A DNA stretch of 64,000 nt from Rhizobium acidisoli (GCF_002531755.2 NZ_CP034998.1:1736001-1800000); one strand, 5' to 3'; shown: positions 29,476 through 38,521, counted from the first letter of the stretch. The notes: generated by a model not told the origin, from the sequence alone. Numbers and translations: made by a program.

Positions 29476-30741
29476 TTACGACCAGCGGCGGAAGAGCGCG
29501 CTGGCATTGACGCCGCCGAAGCCGAAACCGTTGGTGATGGCGTAGTCCATGGGCAGCGACCGCGCCGTCTTGCCGACGATATCGATCCCATCGGCGGCGG
29601 CATCGGCCTGATCCAGGTTGCGGGTCGGCGGCGCGATCTGGTCGCGCAGCGCCAGGATGGTGAAGATCGCCTCCAGCCCGCCGGCAGCACCCAGCAGATG
29701 GCCGGTCGCCGATTTCGTCGCGCTGACGGCAATGCCGCCATTGCGGCCGAAGACCGTGGCGACCGCCGCGATCTCGCCTCTGTCGCCGACCGGTGTGGAG
29801 GTCGCATGCGCGTTGAGGTGCTTGACCTCGGATGCCGGGATCTTCGCCTGCCGGAGGGCTGCCTCCATTGCCCGGCGCGCGCCGTCGCCGTCTTCGGGGC
29901 CTGAGGTCATATGGTAGGCATCCGCCGCCGTGCCGTAGCCGACGAGTTCGGCGAGCGGCGTCGCCCCGCGGGCAAGCGCATGCTCAAGTGTTTCGATGAC
30001 CAGAATGCCGGCGCCTTCGCCCATGACGAAACCGTCGCGCGCCGTGTCGAAGGGCCGCGACGCCAGCTCCGGCGTCTCGTTGAAGCCGGTGGAAAGCGCA
30101 CGCGCAGCGGCAAAGCCGCCGAGGCTCACCTTGTCGATACAGGCCTCGGCGCCGCCGCAGATCGCCACATCCGCTTCGCCGGAGCGGATCAGCCGCGCCG
30201 CATCGCCGATCGCCTGGACGCTGGCCGCGCACGCCGTCACCGGCGCGCCGAGCGGCCCCTTGAAGCCGTAACGGATGCTGACCTGACCGGCGGCGAGATT
30301 GACGAGGAAAGAGGGCACGGTGAAGGGGGACAGCCGCCGCACGCCGCGCGTTTCGCCGATGCGCACCGCTTCGGCGATCGCCGGAAAGCCGCCGACCCCG
30401 GAGGCGATGATCGTTGCGGTGCGCTCGCGTTTCGCTTCGTCGGTCGGCATCCAGCCGGCCTGCTTCACCGCTTCCTCCGTCGCCGCCATGGCGAACTGGA
30501 TGAAGCGGTCCATTTTCTTCTGGTCCTTGGGCGTGATGTAACGGTCGGGATCGAAACCGGCCTCCACATCCTCGGTCGTGCCGGGAACAATGCCGCCGAC
30601 CTTGGCCGGCAGCTCGCCGACGACATCGTCCGAAAGCAGCCTCAGCCCCGAGCCGCCGTCAAGAAGGCGCCTCCAGGCGAGCTCGACGCCACTGCCGAGC
30701 GGCGAGACAAGTCCCATGCCGGTGACGACGATGCGATCCAT
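29476..30741 (-). CDS. Beta-ketoacyl-ACP synthase, FabF-like
   Basis: A 421-residue condensing enzyme of the KAS II type that extends acyl-ACP with malonyl-ACP. The catalytic triad is intact: Cys171 in TACAASVQ, His312 in NAHATSTPVGD and His348 in SATGHLLGAAGG. FGFGGVNASALF forms the usual C-terminal loop. The ATG at 30741 has GAGG upstream; a longer start would overlap the HxlR gene. It lies 13 bases after an HxlR regulator gene on the same strand and so is not in the main fab cluster. It may supply a specialised fatty acid for lipid A or a signal molecule. Confidence 0.92.
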   Translation of the reverse strand: MDRIVVTGMGLVSPLGSGVELAWRRLLDGGSGLRLLSDDVVGELPAKVGGIVPGTTEDVEAGFDPDRYITPKDQKKMDRFIQFAMAATEEAVKQAGWMPTDEAKRERTATIIASGVGGFPAIAEAVRIGETRGVRRLSPFTVPSFLVNLAAGQVSIRYGFKGPLGAPVTACAASVQAIGDAARLIRSGEADVAICGGAEACIDKVSLGGFAAARALSTGFNETPELASRPFDTARDGFVMGEGAGILVIETLEHALARGATPLAELVGYGTAADAYHMTSGPEDGDGARRAMEAALRQAKIPASEVKHLNAHATSTPVGDRGEIAAVATVFGRNGGIAVSATKSATGHLLGAAGGLEAIFTILALRDQIAPPTRNLDQADAAADGIDIVGKTARSLPMDYAITNGFGFGGVNASALFRRWS

Positions 30742-30754
30742 GATAGTTTCCTCT

Positions 30755-31261
30755 CTATGCGTCGATGCCGAGATACCAGGCGCGCATGCGGGCGATCCGC
30801 TCGTGCACCGCGTCGTCGGCTGCGGGGCCTGCAAGCAGGCTGGTGTTTTCGGGAGTCACTTGTTCGCCGGTCCGTGCGTCGACCAGCACCGCCTGGCGCT
30901 CTTTGCCGGAGGCGGCGTCGCTGAGCAGAAAGGCAAGATCTTCTTCCGGAATGTGCCGGCTTCCCCAGGAAAACAGCGTCATCAGCACCGGAAAGAAATC
31001 ACGGCCCTTGTCCGTCAGCCGATATTCGTAGCGGGCAGGGCGCTGATGATAGAGCCGCCGCTCGAACAGCCCCTGATCCGTCAGGTGTTTCAGCCGCCGC
31101 GTTAGGATGTTCGGCGCCACGCCGAGGCTCTTCTGGAAATCGTCGAAGCGCGAAATCCCCTGAAAGGCGTCGCGCAGGATGAGGATACTCCACCAGTCGC
31201 CGACGCTGTCGAGCGCGCGCGCTGCCGGGCATTTGAATTGGCTGAAGCTCGTCCGCTGCAT
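30755..31261 (-). CDS. HxlR-family winged-helix regulator
   Basis: A 168-residue regulator with the HxlR pattern: KCPAARALDSVGDWWSILIL, then FQKSLGVAPNILTRRLKHL (recognition helix) and YEYRLTDKG. HxlR proteins bind as dimers to palindromic promoter sites and often sense reactive carbonyl or redox cues. The start at 31261 matches the family. An ATG at 31297 would add 12 residues through the inverted repeat at 31268-31284. It precedes the FabF-like gene by 13 bases, so it may regulate both itself and that gene. Confidence 0.88.
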   Translation of the reverse strand: MQRTSFSQFKCPAARALDSVGDWWSILILRDAFQGISRFDDFQKSLGVAPNILTRRLKHLTDQGLFERRLYHQRPARYEYRLTDKGRDFFPVLMTLFSWGSRHIPEEDLAFLLSDAASGKERQAVLVDARTGEQVTPENTSLLAGPAADDAVHERIARMRAWYLGIDA

Positions 31262-31267
31262 GGTGAT

Positions 31268-31284
31268 GTCACTACAGCAGTGAC
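31268..31284. promoter_or_regulatory. Candidate HxlR operator
   Basis: GTCACT-ACAGC-AGTGAC is a perfect 6-base inverted repeat with a 5-base spacer, seven bases before the HxlR start. Its place is right for autoregulation. Confidence 0.45.
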
Positions 31285-31318
31285 TATCATCATGCAAGTA
31301 ACTAATGGAGGACAGCTG

Positions 31319-31852
31319 TCAGCGAGCATCGCGCTTCCTGCGCCGGCGAACGTCGAATTCGACGAGCAGCGATTTCAGTTCCACCTCACGAACGCGTCGT
31401 GCCGCTTCATCGGGGCTGACCCATTCCAAAATGCGCTGGCCTTGCTCTTTGAAGTCGTTGCTGATCTCGATGACTTCAACCTGAAACAAATCGACGATGC
31501 AGGGAGCTACGTCGCCATCGTCGAGGTCTTTCAGATAAGTGTAGCGGCCGACCGGTTTCTTCCTCACCGTCCCGCGCACGCCTGCTTCCTCCCAGGCTTC
31601 GATCGCCGCCGCTTCGAACGGCTTCTTCCCTTTCATCGGCCACCCTTTCGGAATGACCCAGCGCGCACTCTCGCGCGATGTGATCACCAGGATTTCGATT
31701 CCCGGTCCGTCATTGATGAAGCGGAAGCAAATCGCGCCGTACTGTTGGCGGAATGCGCCCGAAAACAGCTTGGCAGGAACGGCGGCGAGCTGCCGCAGCA
31801 ATGGCTGAGACTTGTCTGGTCGAGGCTTGCTGCGTTTTCTCGGAGTCTTCAT
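31319..31852 (-). CDS. Nudix-family hydrolase with altered Nudix box
   Basis: A 177-residue protein of the Nudix fold, similar to diphosphoinositol-polyphosphate/diadenosine-polyphosphate hydrolases (WVIPKGWPMKGKKPFEAAAI then EAWEEAGV). Compared with Gx5Ex7REUxEExGU, the first Glu is Lys and the Arg is Ile, while the EExG core that binds Mg is kept. The N-terminus is basic (MKTPRKRSKPRPDK). It lies between the phosphatase-family gene and the HxlR gene on the same strand, with gaps of 130 and 57 bases. The substrate is unknown. Confidence 0.8.
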   Translation of the reverse strand: MKTPRKRSKPRPDKSQPLLRQLAAVPAKLFSGAFRQQYGAICFRFINDGPGIEILVITSRESARWVIPKGWPMKGKKPFEAAAIEAWEEAGVRGTVRKKPVGRYTYLKDLDDGDVAPCIVDLFQVEVIEISNDFKEQGQRILEWVSPDEAARRVREVELKSLLVEFDVRRRRKRDAR

Positions 31853-31982
31853 GGCGATCGAAGGTTATTGAAGTCGCTTGTTCTTCACCTGCCTGAGCCT
31901 GTTCATGACAGATTCTGACAATCAGTTGTAGGCGCAACCATTCGCCGTTGTCATCCCCGCGCTCGCCGCCACTTAGCGTGCT

Positions 31983-32804
31983 CTATAATGCGGTCCTATC
32001 GCCGTTACGCAGATTGTGAATTGCCAGCAACTCCGGATACGCGGAAACATTGCTCGCAAGAACGGGATGGCCCTTGAACAGATCTTCCCCCTCGGTCGGA
32101 AAGGGTAGGTACTCGCCCCCGGCCTCTTTGACCAGGCAATAGCCGGCCATGCAGTCCCAAGCCCGCATGTGAGGTTCGTAATAGCCGACAAGACGCCCTG
32201 CAGCCACATAGGCAAGCATAAGCGCTCCGGAGCCGTTCCGAATGAACGTGCCGCCGCTGGCGAGCAACGCTGTTATGATGGAGCCGACAATCTCTGGAGC
32301 GACGTGCGTATTGCAGCCAATACCGGTCATGGCGTTCTGTATCGTGCGGGAGGGATCGAGCGAAAGCCTCTCGCCATTCAAGCTCCCTCCAAGGCCGGCG
32401 GCTGCGGCATAAAGCTCATTCGCACAGGGCGCTTGGATCACGCCGATGACCGGGACGCCTTGATAGAGGACAGCGATCGAAACGCACCAGGTGGGCATGC
32501 CATTGACGAATGGCGCGGTGCCGTCGATTGGATCGACAACCCAGGTATAGCCGGAACCTCCCGCTTGATGGCCAAACTCCTCGCCGAGGAAACCGTCCTC
32601 GGGAATTGCTGCCGCAACCCGCTCGCGCAGAAAGGTCTCGACGCTCCGATCGGCGATCGACACGACATCCTGAAGATCGCGCTTTGTTTCGATCACGAGA
32701 GTCTCGCGCTTATTGAAATAGTCGAGCGCCATAGCACCAGCTTCCGCAGCAAGGGATTTGGCCAGGGTGAAGCGCCGCTCCAGGTCGGTGTCATGCATAG
32801 TCAT
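31983..32804 (-). CDS. Inositol-monophosphatase-family phosphatase
   Basis: A 273-residue Mg-dependent phosphatase of the IMPase/HisN fold. Metal ligands are visible in GEEFG (about residue 78), DPIDGTAPFVNG (about 95-106) and WDCMAGYCLVKEAGG (about 222). No signal peptide, so it acts in the cytoplasm. The ATG at 32804 has AAAGGA nine bases upstream. It follows an AfuA-type ABC importer on the same strand with 61 bases between, so it may dephosphorylate the imported compound. Family members act on inositol phosphates, histidinol phosphate, fructose bisphosphate or PAP; which one applies is not decided by sequence. Confidence 0.88.
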   Translation of the reverse strand: MTMHDTDLERRFTLAKSLAAEAGAMALDYFNKRETLVIETKRDLQDVVSIADRSVETFLRERVAAAIPEDGFLGEEFGHQAGGSGYTWVVDPIDGTAPFVNGMPTWCVSIAVLYQGVPVIGVIQAPCANELYAAAAGLGGSLNGERLSLDPSRTIQNAMTGIGCNTHVAPEIVGSIITALLASGGTFIRNGSGALMLAYVAAGRLVGYYEPHMRAWDCMAGYCLVKEAGGEYLPFPTEGEDLFKGHPVLASNVSAYPELLAIHNLRNGDRTAL

Positions 32805-32826
32805 ATTGCTATCCTTTATTCGCATT

Positions 32827-32871
32827 CCAAATGTTTCAGGCCCAAATGTTTCAGGCCCAAATGTTTCAGGC
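32827..32871. repeat. Three perfect 15-bp tandem repeats at an operon junction
   Basis: CCAAATGTTTCAGGC is repeated three times without change. The unit nearest the ATPase gene contains its TGA stop. The array lies between the ATPase stop and the phosphatase ribosome site, so its copy number sets the spacing. Confidence 0.93.
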
Positions 32872-33927
32872 ATTGATCAGCGCGATGCCACGGTTCTCGA
32901 ACCCGAGTGTGACATCGCTCGAAGGCGGCAGGTTCCTTTCGACTGCGTGGTCGATGATGAACAGCGTTCCGACATCGGTCTCGACTTCATATTCGACATG
33001 CCCGCCGAGATAGGCACTGTGGAGCACGCGTCCCGGCAGGCCCTGCTGGCCGGCTGCCGCTATGGTGATCGATCCGGGCCTCACAGCGAGTTTTGCCATG
33101 CCGGGCTTTGCGTTACGGCCCGGCAAACGATGGTCCACGCCGGCCACGCGGATGAGCGCCTCCGTACCTTCGACGCCGATCACTTCGCAAGGGATGACAT
33201 TGGCTTCTCCCATGAAATCGGCGATGAAGGACGATGCCGGTGTTTCATAGAGCTCGCGCGGCGTCCCGGATTGGGCGATCTCGCCATCCTTCATGACGAT
33301 GATACGGTCGGACACCGCCAGAGCCTCATCCTGGTCGTGCGTGACATAGACGGCGGTGAAACCGAGCCGCTGCTGCAGTTCGCGGATTTCCGTGCGCACC
33401 CGGCGGCGCAGGCGTGCATCGAGGTTGGAGAGCGGTTCGTCGAGCAGCAGCACCTGCGGCTCGAGCACAAGCGCGCGGGCAACCGCGACGCGTTGCTGCT
33501 GGCCGCCGGAAAGCTCGGCCGGCAGGCGATGGCACATGCCCGCAAGGCCGACGAGCTTCAATCCTTCCTCAGCCTTTTCCCGGGCTTCCTTGTTGCCGAG
33601 ACCCGACGACTGCAGGCCGTATGCGACGTTATCGAGCGACGTCATGTGCGGAAACAAGGCATAGGACTGGAACACCATCGAGACATCGCGCTCGTTGGCG
33701 GGCAGCATGGTAACTTCAGCACCGCCGATCAGGATGCGTCCGGATGTCGGATGCTCGAGCCCGGCCAGCATGCGCAGCGTGGTGGTTTTGCCGCAGCCGG
33801 ATGGGCCGAGCAAGGTTACCAGCGTGCCAGGCTCGATGGTGAGAGAAAGGTCCGGGATGGCCGTAAATGCACCGAAAGACTTGCGCACGTTCTGGAAGGT
33901 GACGGAACCGGGTTTGACGGTGATCAT
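32866..33927 (-). CDS. ABC transporter ATP-binding protein (AfuC/FbpC-like)
   Basis: A 353-residue ATPase: Walker A GPSGCGKTT at residues 41-49, Q-loop VFQSYALFPHM, signature LSGGQQQRVAVARAL, Walker B LLLDEPLSNLD, H-loop YVTHDQDEAL. A C-terminal TOBE-like domain follows (about 240-353). It powers the fused permease upstream; its ATG overlaps the permease stop (ATGA), with AGGAGA as ribosome site. The FbpC/AfuC/PotA group includes iron(III), spermidine, phosphonate and sugar-phosphate importers, so the ATPase alone does not set the substrate. Confidence 0.93.
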   Translation of the reverse strand: MITVKPGSVTFQNVRKSFGAFTAIPDLSLTIEPGTLVTLLGPSGCGKTTTLRMLAGLEHPTSGRILIGGAEVTMLPANERDVSMVFQSYALFPHMTSLDNVAYGLQSSGLGNKEAREKAEEGLKLVGLAGMCHRLPAELSGGQQQRVAVARALVLEPQVLLLDEPLSNLDARLRRRVRTEIRELQQRLGFTAVYVTHDQDEALAVSDRIIVMKDGEIAQSGTPRELYETPASSFIADFMGEANVIPCEVIGVEGTEALIRVAGVDHRLPGRNAKPGMAKLAVRPGSITIAAAGQQGLPGRVLHSAYLGGHVEYEVETDVGTLFIIDHAVERNLPPSSDVTLGFENRGIALINA

Positions 33928-36155
33928 GCGGTTTTCTCCTGACCGAGAGGAACAGAGGGAGCTGGGCTGGTGCCGGCGACGCGATTTTCGCGGCGTAGAC
34001 GGCGCTCGCCGACGACGAGCTGGAAGCCGGCGATGACAATGCTCATGACCACGATCAGCATGGATGAATAGGCGATCGCCACGCCGTATTCGCCATTCTC
34101 GACGAGGCCGACGATATAGGACGTGGCCATGTTGTATTCCGCGCTGACGAGGAAGATGACGGCGCTGATCGAGGTTATGGCGCGAACGAAGGAATAGACC
34201 AGCGCAGCGGTGATGGCTGGCCGCAGCAAGGGCAGGATCACCTTGCGGATCGTGCGGAAACTGTCCGCACGCAAAGTCAGCGACGCTTCGTCCAGGCTCT
34301 TGTCGAGCTGGCTCATCGCTGCGATGCCGCCGCGAACGCCGACCGGCATATTGCGGAAGACGAAGCACAGGACGAGGATCAGCGCCGAGCCGGTCATCTC
34401 GACCGGAGGCAGGTTGAAAGCCATGATGTAGCTGACGCCGATGACCGTTCCGGGAATGGCGAAGCTCATCATCAGGGCGAATTCGAAGACGTTCCGCCCG
34501 ACGAATTTCTGCCGTACGATGATATAGGCTGTGAGCAAGCCCACCGCAGCGGTCAAGGGCGCGGAGACGAGCGCGATCTCCATCGTCGTCCAGAAGGAAT
34601 TCCACGCCACGCCGGTCCAAGCGATCCCGCCATTGGAGAAATCGATCGAGAAGGCGCGAACGTAGTGGCCGAGCGTCAACGAGTTGTCGAGGCCCCAGGT
34701 TTTCACGAAACCGCCGATCAGGATCATTCCATAAACGACGACGGTGAAAATCATCCACGGAATGACCACCACATGCGCGGCAATGGAAAGGCCGCGCGGC
34801 AAGGCGATATGGGCGCCGCTGTCGCCCTTGCCGGTGACCGTGGCAAAGCTCTTGCCCGATAGCCAAAGACGCTGGGCAAGGAATGCCGAAAGTGTGAAGC
34901 AGAGGAGCACGATGGCAAGAACGGCGGCGCGCGACGGATCGTTCTGCGAGCCCACGACCGCAAAGAAGATTTCCGTCGAAAGCACGCCATGCGTGCCGCC
35001 GAGCACCAGCGGATTGCCGAAATCGGCCATGCTCTCGATGAACCCGATCAGGAAGGCATTGGCGAGACCTGGCTTCATCAGCGGCAGGGAGACGCGCCAG
35101 AACGTGCGCCAGCGACCGGCACGCAGGGTCTGCGATGCCTCCTCCATCGAGGGGCTGACGCCTTCGACGACGCCGATGAGGACGAGGAAGGCGATCGGCG
35201 TAAAGGAGAGAACCTGGGCGATCCAAATGCCGGTGAGCCCATAGAGCCACCGGCCCGGCTCGATGCCCAAAAGGCTGGACAATGTCTCGGTGATGATCCC
35301 GGCGCGGCCGAACAGCAGTGTCAGCGCCAGGCCGATGACGAAGGGCGGTGTAATGATCGGCAGCACCGTCAGCAGGCGCAATCCCTTTTTGAACGGAAAG
35401 CGCGTGCGCGTCGCCACCAGCGCAAAGCCGAGGCCGAGCAGGGTCGAGCCGGAAGCGGTCATGAGGGCGAGAAGGAGCGTGCGCCAGGCAACGCCGCAAC
35501 GTTCTTCGCCCGCTATGCAGGCCAGGCTCCAAATGCCGGGGTCCTGAATGTTGCGTATAAGACCATCCGGATTGAAGGAGCCGTCGAAGTCCTGCACCGA
35601 AGCGATGAACATGCTGCCGATCGGATAGAAAACGAAGACGGTGACCAGAAACGCAAGAATGCAAATCGAACCGACGATGAAGGCGTCCCCCTTCATCACC
35701 CCGCGTTCGGCCAGTCCGAAGGCAAAGAGAAGAACGAAAACCAGCGCTATGAGGACCGCGCCGGCACCCATCGATGGCTGTCCCTCGGATAACATGCCGA
35801 ACAGGTTTTCACTGATTGCCCAGGTCCAACCGGAAAAGCCGATCGCCAATCCCTGCAGAGACAGGAAGACGAGGCCGACGGCACCGAGCGAGGCGAGCAA
35901 GGTTCCGCGCCGCATCGGATCGCGCACCAGACGCGCCAAACAGCAGAGCAGAAAGAGCAGGACCACGCCCGCAAGCCAACTTCTTCCGTGCTGCAGGATT
36001 TGCAGCACGCCTGGCGCCGCATCGGCGGAGAAGGGGAAGGCAGACAGCCACTTGAATCCGAAGAAGCCGCCCTCGATGCGATACCACGGGACAATGATCA
36101 GGGCAGCCGCCCCCAGGCCAAGGACGATGTCCAATCGGCGATTGCCACGTCTCAT
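33924..36155 (-). CDS. Fused two-domain ABC permease (AfuB/FbpB-like)
   Basis: A 743-residue inner-membrane protein containing two BinB-type permease domains in one chain. The EAA loops are EEASQTLRAGRWRTFWRVSL (first half) and DEASLTLRADSFRTIRKVIL (second half), which dock the ATPase. An extra hydrophobic N-terminal region of about 170 residues precedes the first domain, with three or more spans, making it longer than simple FbpB proteins. It sits between the AfuA-like binding protein (88 bases upstream) and the ATPase (overlapping). Confidence 0.92.
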   Translation of the reverse strand: MRRGNRRLDIVLGLGAAALIIVPWYRIEGGFFGFKWLSAFPFSADAAPGVLQILQHGRSWLAGVVLLFLLCCLARLVRDPMRRGTLLASLGAVGLVFLSLQGLAIGFSGWTWAISENLFGMLSEGQPSMGAGAVLIALVFVLLFAFGLAERGVMKGDAFIVGSICILAFLVTVFVFYPIGSMFIASVQDFDGSFNPDGLIRNIQDPGIWSLACIAGEERCGVAWRTLLLALMTASGSTLLGLGFALVATRTRFPFKKGLRLLTVLPIITPPFVIGLALTLLFGRAGIITETLSSLLGIEPGRWLYGLTGIWIAQVLSFTPIAFLVLIGVVEGVSPSMEEASQTLRAGRWRTFWRVSLPLMKPGLANAFLIGFIESMADFGNPLVLGGTHGVLSTEIFFAVVGSQNDPSRAAVLAIVLLCFTLSAFLAQRLWLSGKSFATVTGKGDSGAHIALPRGLSIAAHVVVIPWMIFTVVVYGMILIGGFVKTWGLDNSLTLGHYVRAFSIDFSNGGIAWTGVAWNSFWTTMEIALVSAPLTAAVGLLTAYIIVRQKFVGRNVFEFALMMSFAIPGTVIGVSYIMAFNLPPVEMTGSALILVLCFVFRNMPVGVRGGIAAMSQLDKSLDEASLTLRADSFRTIRKVILPLLRPAITAALVYSFVRAITSISAVIFLVSAEYNMATSYIVGLVENGEYGVAIAYSSMLIVVMSIVIAGFQLVVGERRLRRENRVAGTSPAPSVPLGQEKTA

Positions 36156-36243
36156 GGCATACCTCGCTTATTTCACGTTGATGAAAGGGGAGAATGGATC
36201 GGCACCCCGGAACCGTCCGCGATGCCGTGCCACTCATCGATCT

Positions 36244-37269
36244 TCAGTTGGCGATGGCGCCGACTTCCCGATCCCAGCGCTCGAGCAGGGCCTTGCGCTT
36301 TGCCGGATCGCCATAGGTCTTGAAGTCGTAGTCGATCAGCTTGATGTCCTCGAACTTCGGCGCTTCCTTCGGCACCTCCGCCGATTTGTTCGACGGCAGC
36401 TGGAAGGACTTGGCATCCTTCATGCGCGACTGCACTTCGGGTCGCAGCGCCCAGTCGTACCAGATCTTGGCATTGTCGAGATTGCGGGCGCCTTTAATGA
36501 TCGACATGGAGCCGATTTCATAGCCGGTGCCCTCGCATGGCGCGACCGACTTGACCGGAAAACCTTCGGCGGTCTGCGCGACGGCGTCATGCATGAAGAC
36601 GATGCCGAGGGCCGTTTCGCCCCGCGCCGCCGCCTTGACAGGAGCCGATCCGGATTTGGTGTATTGCGAGACGTTGGCGTTTAGTTTTTTCAGATAGTCG
36701 ATGGCCTGGTCTTCGCCCATGATCTGCACCAGCGAAGCGAGTGCCGTATAGGCAGTGCCCGAGGAGTTCGGATTGGCGATCTGGATTTCGCCCTTCAATT
36801 CCGGCGCCAGGAGATCGGCCCAGCAGCGGGGTTCCTTGTAACCCTTGGTCTTGAAGATCTCGGTGTTGTAACCCCAGCCGAGCGCACCGGCGTAGACGCC
36901 GACCGTCTTGAAACCGGTGCTCTCCGCCTGCTTTTTGGCCCAATCCTGCAACTGGTCGAGCATTGGCGACTTGTATTCCAGCGTCAGGTTTTCCGATGCT
37001 GCCTGGACATGCGGATCCCCCGTGCCGGCCCACCAGATGTCGGTCTTCGGGTTGCGAGCCTCGGCGCGTATCTTGGCATAGGTCTCGCCCGATGACAGGC
37101 GCACCATATTCACCTTGATGTCGTGAGCCTTTTCAAAGTCGCCCTGCATCTGCTCGCAGATGACGACATCGGCCGAGCAGATGAGGTTGAGCTCGCCGGC
37201 GGCCTGGACCGAACCGGCAGCCAGCGCCGTTCCGGCAAAGAGAAGCGTGGAAAGAACTGTCAGTCGCAT
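36244..37269 (-). CDS. AfuA-like periplasmic binding protein (copy 1)
   Basis: A 341-residue binding protein with a signal peptide (MRLTVLSTLLFAGTALAAGS, cleavage near VQAAG). Features of the AfuA/FbpA group: WWAGTGDPHVQAA, NPNSSGTAYTALASL, YTKSGSAPVKAAARGE and APCEGTGYEIG. Four cysteines (LICSADVVICEQM, EPRCWADLL, APCEGTG) recur in the neighbouring paralogue. The start has a perfect AGGAGG site. AfuA was first called an iron-binding protein, but AfuABC of Actinobacillus pleuropneumoniae imports hexose phosphates. I infer a phosphorylated solute here, not proven. Confidence 0.9.
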   Translation of the reverse strand: MRLTVLSTLLFAGTALAAGSVQAAGELNLICSADVVICEQMQGDFEKAHDIKVNMVRLSSGETYAKIRAEARNPKTDIWWAGTGDPHVQAASENLTLEYKSPMLDQLQDWAKKQAESTGFKTVGVYAGALGWGYNTEIFKTKGYKEPRCWADLLAPELKGEIQIANPNSSGTAYTALASLVQIMGEDQAIDYLKKLNANVSQYTKSGSAPVKAAARGETALGIVFMHDAVAQTAEGFPVKSVAPCEGTGYEIGSMSIIKGARNLDNAKIWYDWALRPEVQSRMKDAKSFQLPSNKSAEVPKEAPKFEDIKLIDYDFKTYGDPAKRKALLERWDREVGAIAN

Positions 37270-37386
37270 GGGTATCCTCCTGTTGCTTGCGTCTGAGAGG
37301 GGGTGGGTCAGCGACACAAGCGCTGCCCGTCGCGGCGCGTCGATCGCACCGGGTTGTCAGGGGTCGGATGGAAGTCGGATCCCGGC

Positions 37387-38409
37387 CTATTGGGTCGGGG
37401 AAATCTCGGTGTCGAAACGGGTCAACAGCCGACTTCGCTCATCGGACAAGCCGAATGTTGCAAAGTCATAATCCACCATCTTGATCATGGTGATGTCGGG
37501 GGCAGCCGGCGGCAAAGCCGCTTTGGCGTTCGACGGAACCTGGTTCTGGCCGGCGGCGGCTCCTGTCGCCTGGCCTTCCGGACTGAGGGCGAAATCGACA
37601 AAGGCCTGGGCGGCTCTGGCGTTGCGGCTACCCTTGACGATGCTGACCGCACCGATCTCGTAACCCGTCCCTTCGCAGGGAGCGACGATGACAAGAGGGG
37701 CGCCTGCTTCCTTCAGGGTGACCGCATCATGCATGAACGAGATGCCGATCAGGATTTCGCCCCGGGCGGCAGCCTTTACCGGCGCCGAGCCGGACCGGGT
37801 ATACTCGACAATATTGCGGTTGAGCGCCGCCATGTACCGGAACGCTTCCTCTTCGCCGAGGAGTTGCACGAGCGTGGCGAGCATCGTGAAAGCCGTTCCG
37901 GAGGAGTTCGGATTGCCGGACTGGATATGGCCGCGATAGGCCTCTTTCGTCAGGTCCTGCCAGCAGGTCGGGGCCGGAAGCTTCAGCGCTGCGAGGAGAT
38001 CGGAATTGTAGGCGAAGCCCAAAGCCCCCGCATATATGGCGGCCGAACGTGAGCCGGACATGGCAAAAAAGTTCTGCGCCCAAGGCAGCATGTCGTGTTC
38101 ATGGTCGGGCTGATATCGATCGAGCAGATCCTCTGAGGCAGCCTGGAGATGGGCATCGCCAGTTCCACCCCACCAGACATCCACTGTCGGATGTGATTTT
38201 TCGGCACGGATCTGATCGAGTATATCGCCAGTGCTCTTGCGAACCATCGAGATATCGATACCCGCCCGGGCCTCGAACGCTTTTTCCATGGTCATGCACC
38301 AAGCTTCGTCGACGCCGCACAGGACGTTCAATCTCGCCTCGGTCATGCCTTGGCTTGCGCCGCACAGCCAGAAAGCCATGCCCGCAGCAAAAGCGGTCAA
38401 TGTTCTCAC
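37387..38409 (-). CDS. AfuA-like periplasmic binding protein (copy 2)
   Basis: A 340-residue paralogue of the downstream binding protein with signal peptide (MRTLTAFAAGMAFWLCGASQ). It shares the blocks WWGGTGDAHLQAASED, NPNSSGTAFTMLATL, YTRSGSAPVKAAARGE and APCEGTGYEIG and the same cysteine pattern. It starts with GTG, preceded by GGGAGG seven bases upstream. It is first in the minus-strand operon and divergent from the response regulator. Two binding proteins for one permease would widen substrate range; one could also serve as a sensor for the histidine kinase. Confidence 0.9.
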   Translation of the reverse strand: MRTLTAFAAGMAFWLCGASQGMTEARLNVLCGVDEAWCMTMEKAFEARAGIDISMVRKSTGDILDQIRAEKSHPTVDVWWGGTGDAHLQAASEDLLDRYQPDHEHDMLPWAQNFFAMSGSRSAAIYAGALGFAYNSDLLAALKLPAPTCWQDLTKEAYRGHIQSGNPNSSGTAFTMLATLVQLLGEEEAFRYMAALNRNIVEYTRSGSAPVKAAARGEILIGISFMHDAVTLKEAGAPLVIVAPCEGTGYEIGAVSIVKGSRNARAAQAFVDFALSPEGQATGAAAGQNQVPSNAKAALPPAAPDITMIKMVDYDFATFGLSDERSRLLTRFDTEISPTQ

Positions 38410-38521
38410 GCAAGCCTCCCTTGGAACCTTCCCGTTCCAATCTCCACAGCCAGCATGTCAGATCTTCACGTCACCGCAATCGAAGAATGGTTACCGATTT
38501 TTCACCGCCGAGCCGAACGAC

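Noticed and set aside
32826..32871. CRISPR-like array
   Set aside because: The three 15-base units are directly abutted without spacers, so it is a plain tandem repeat.
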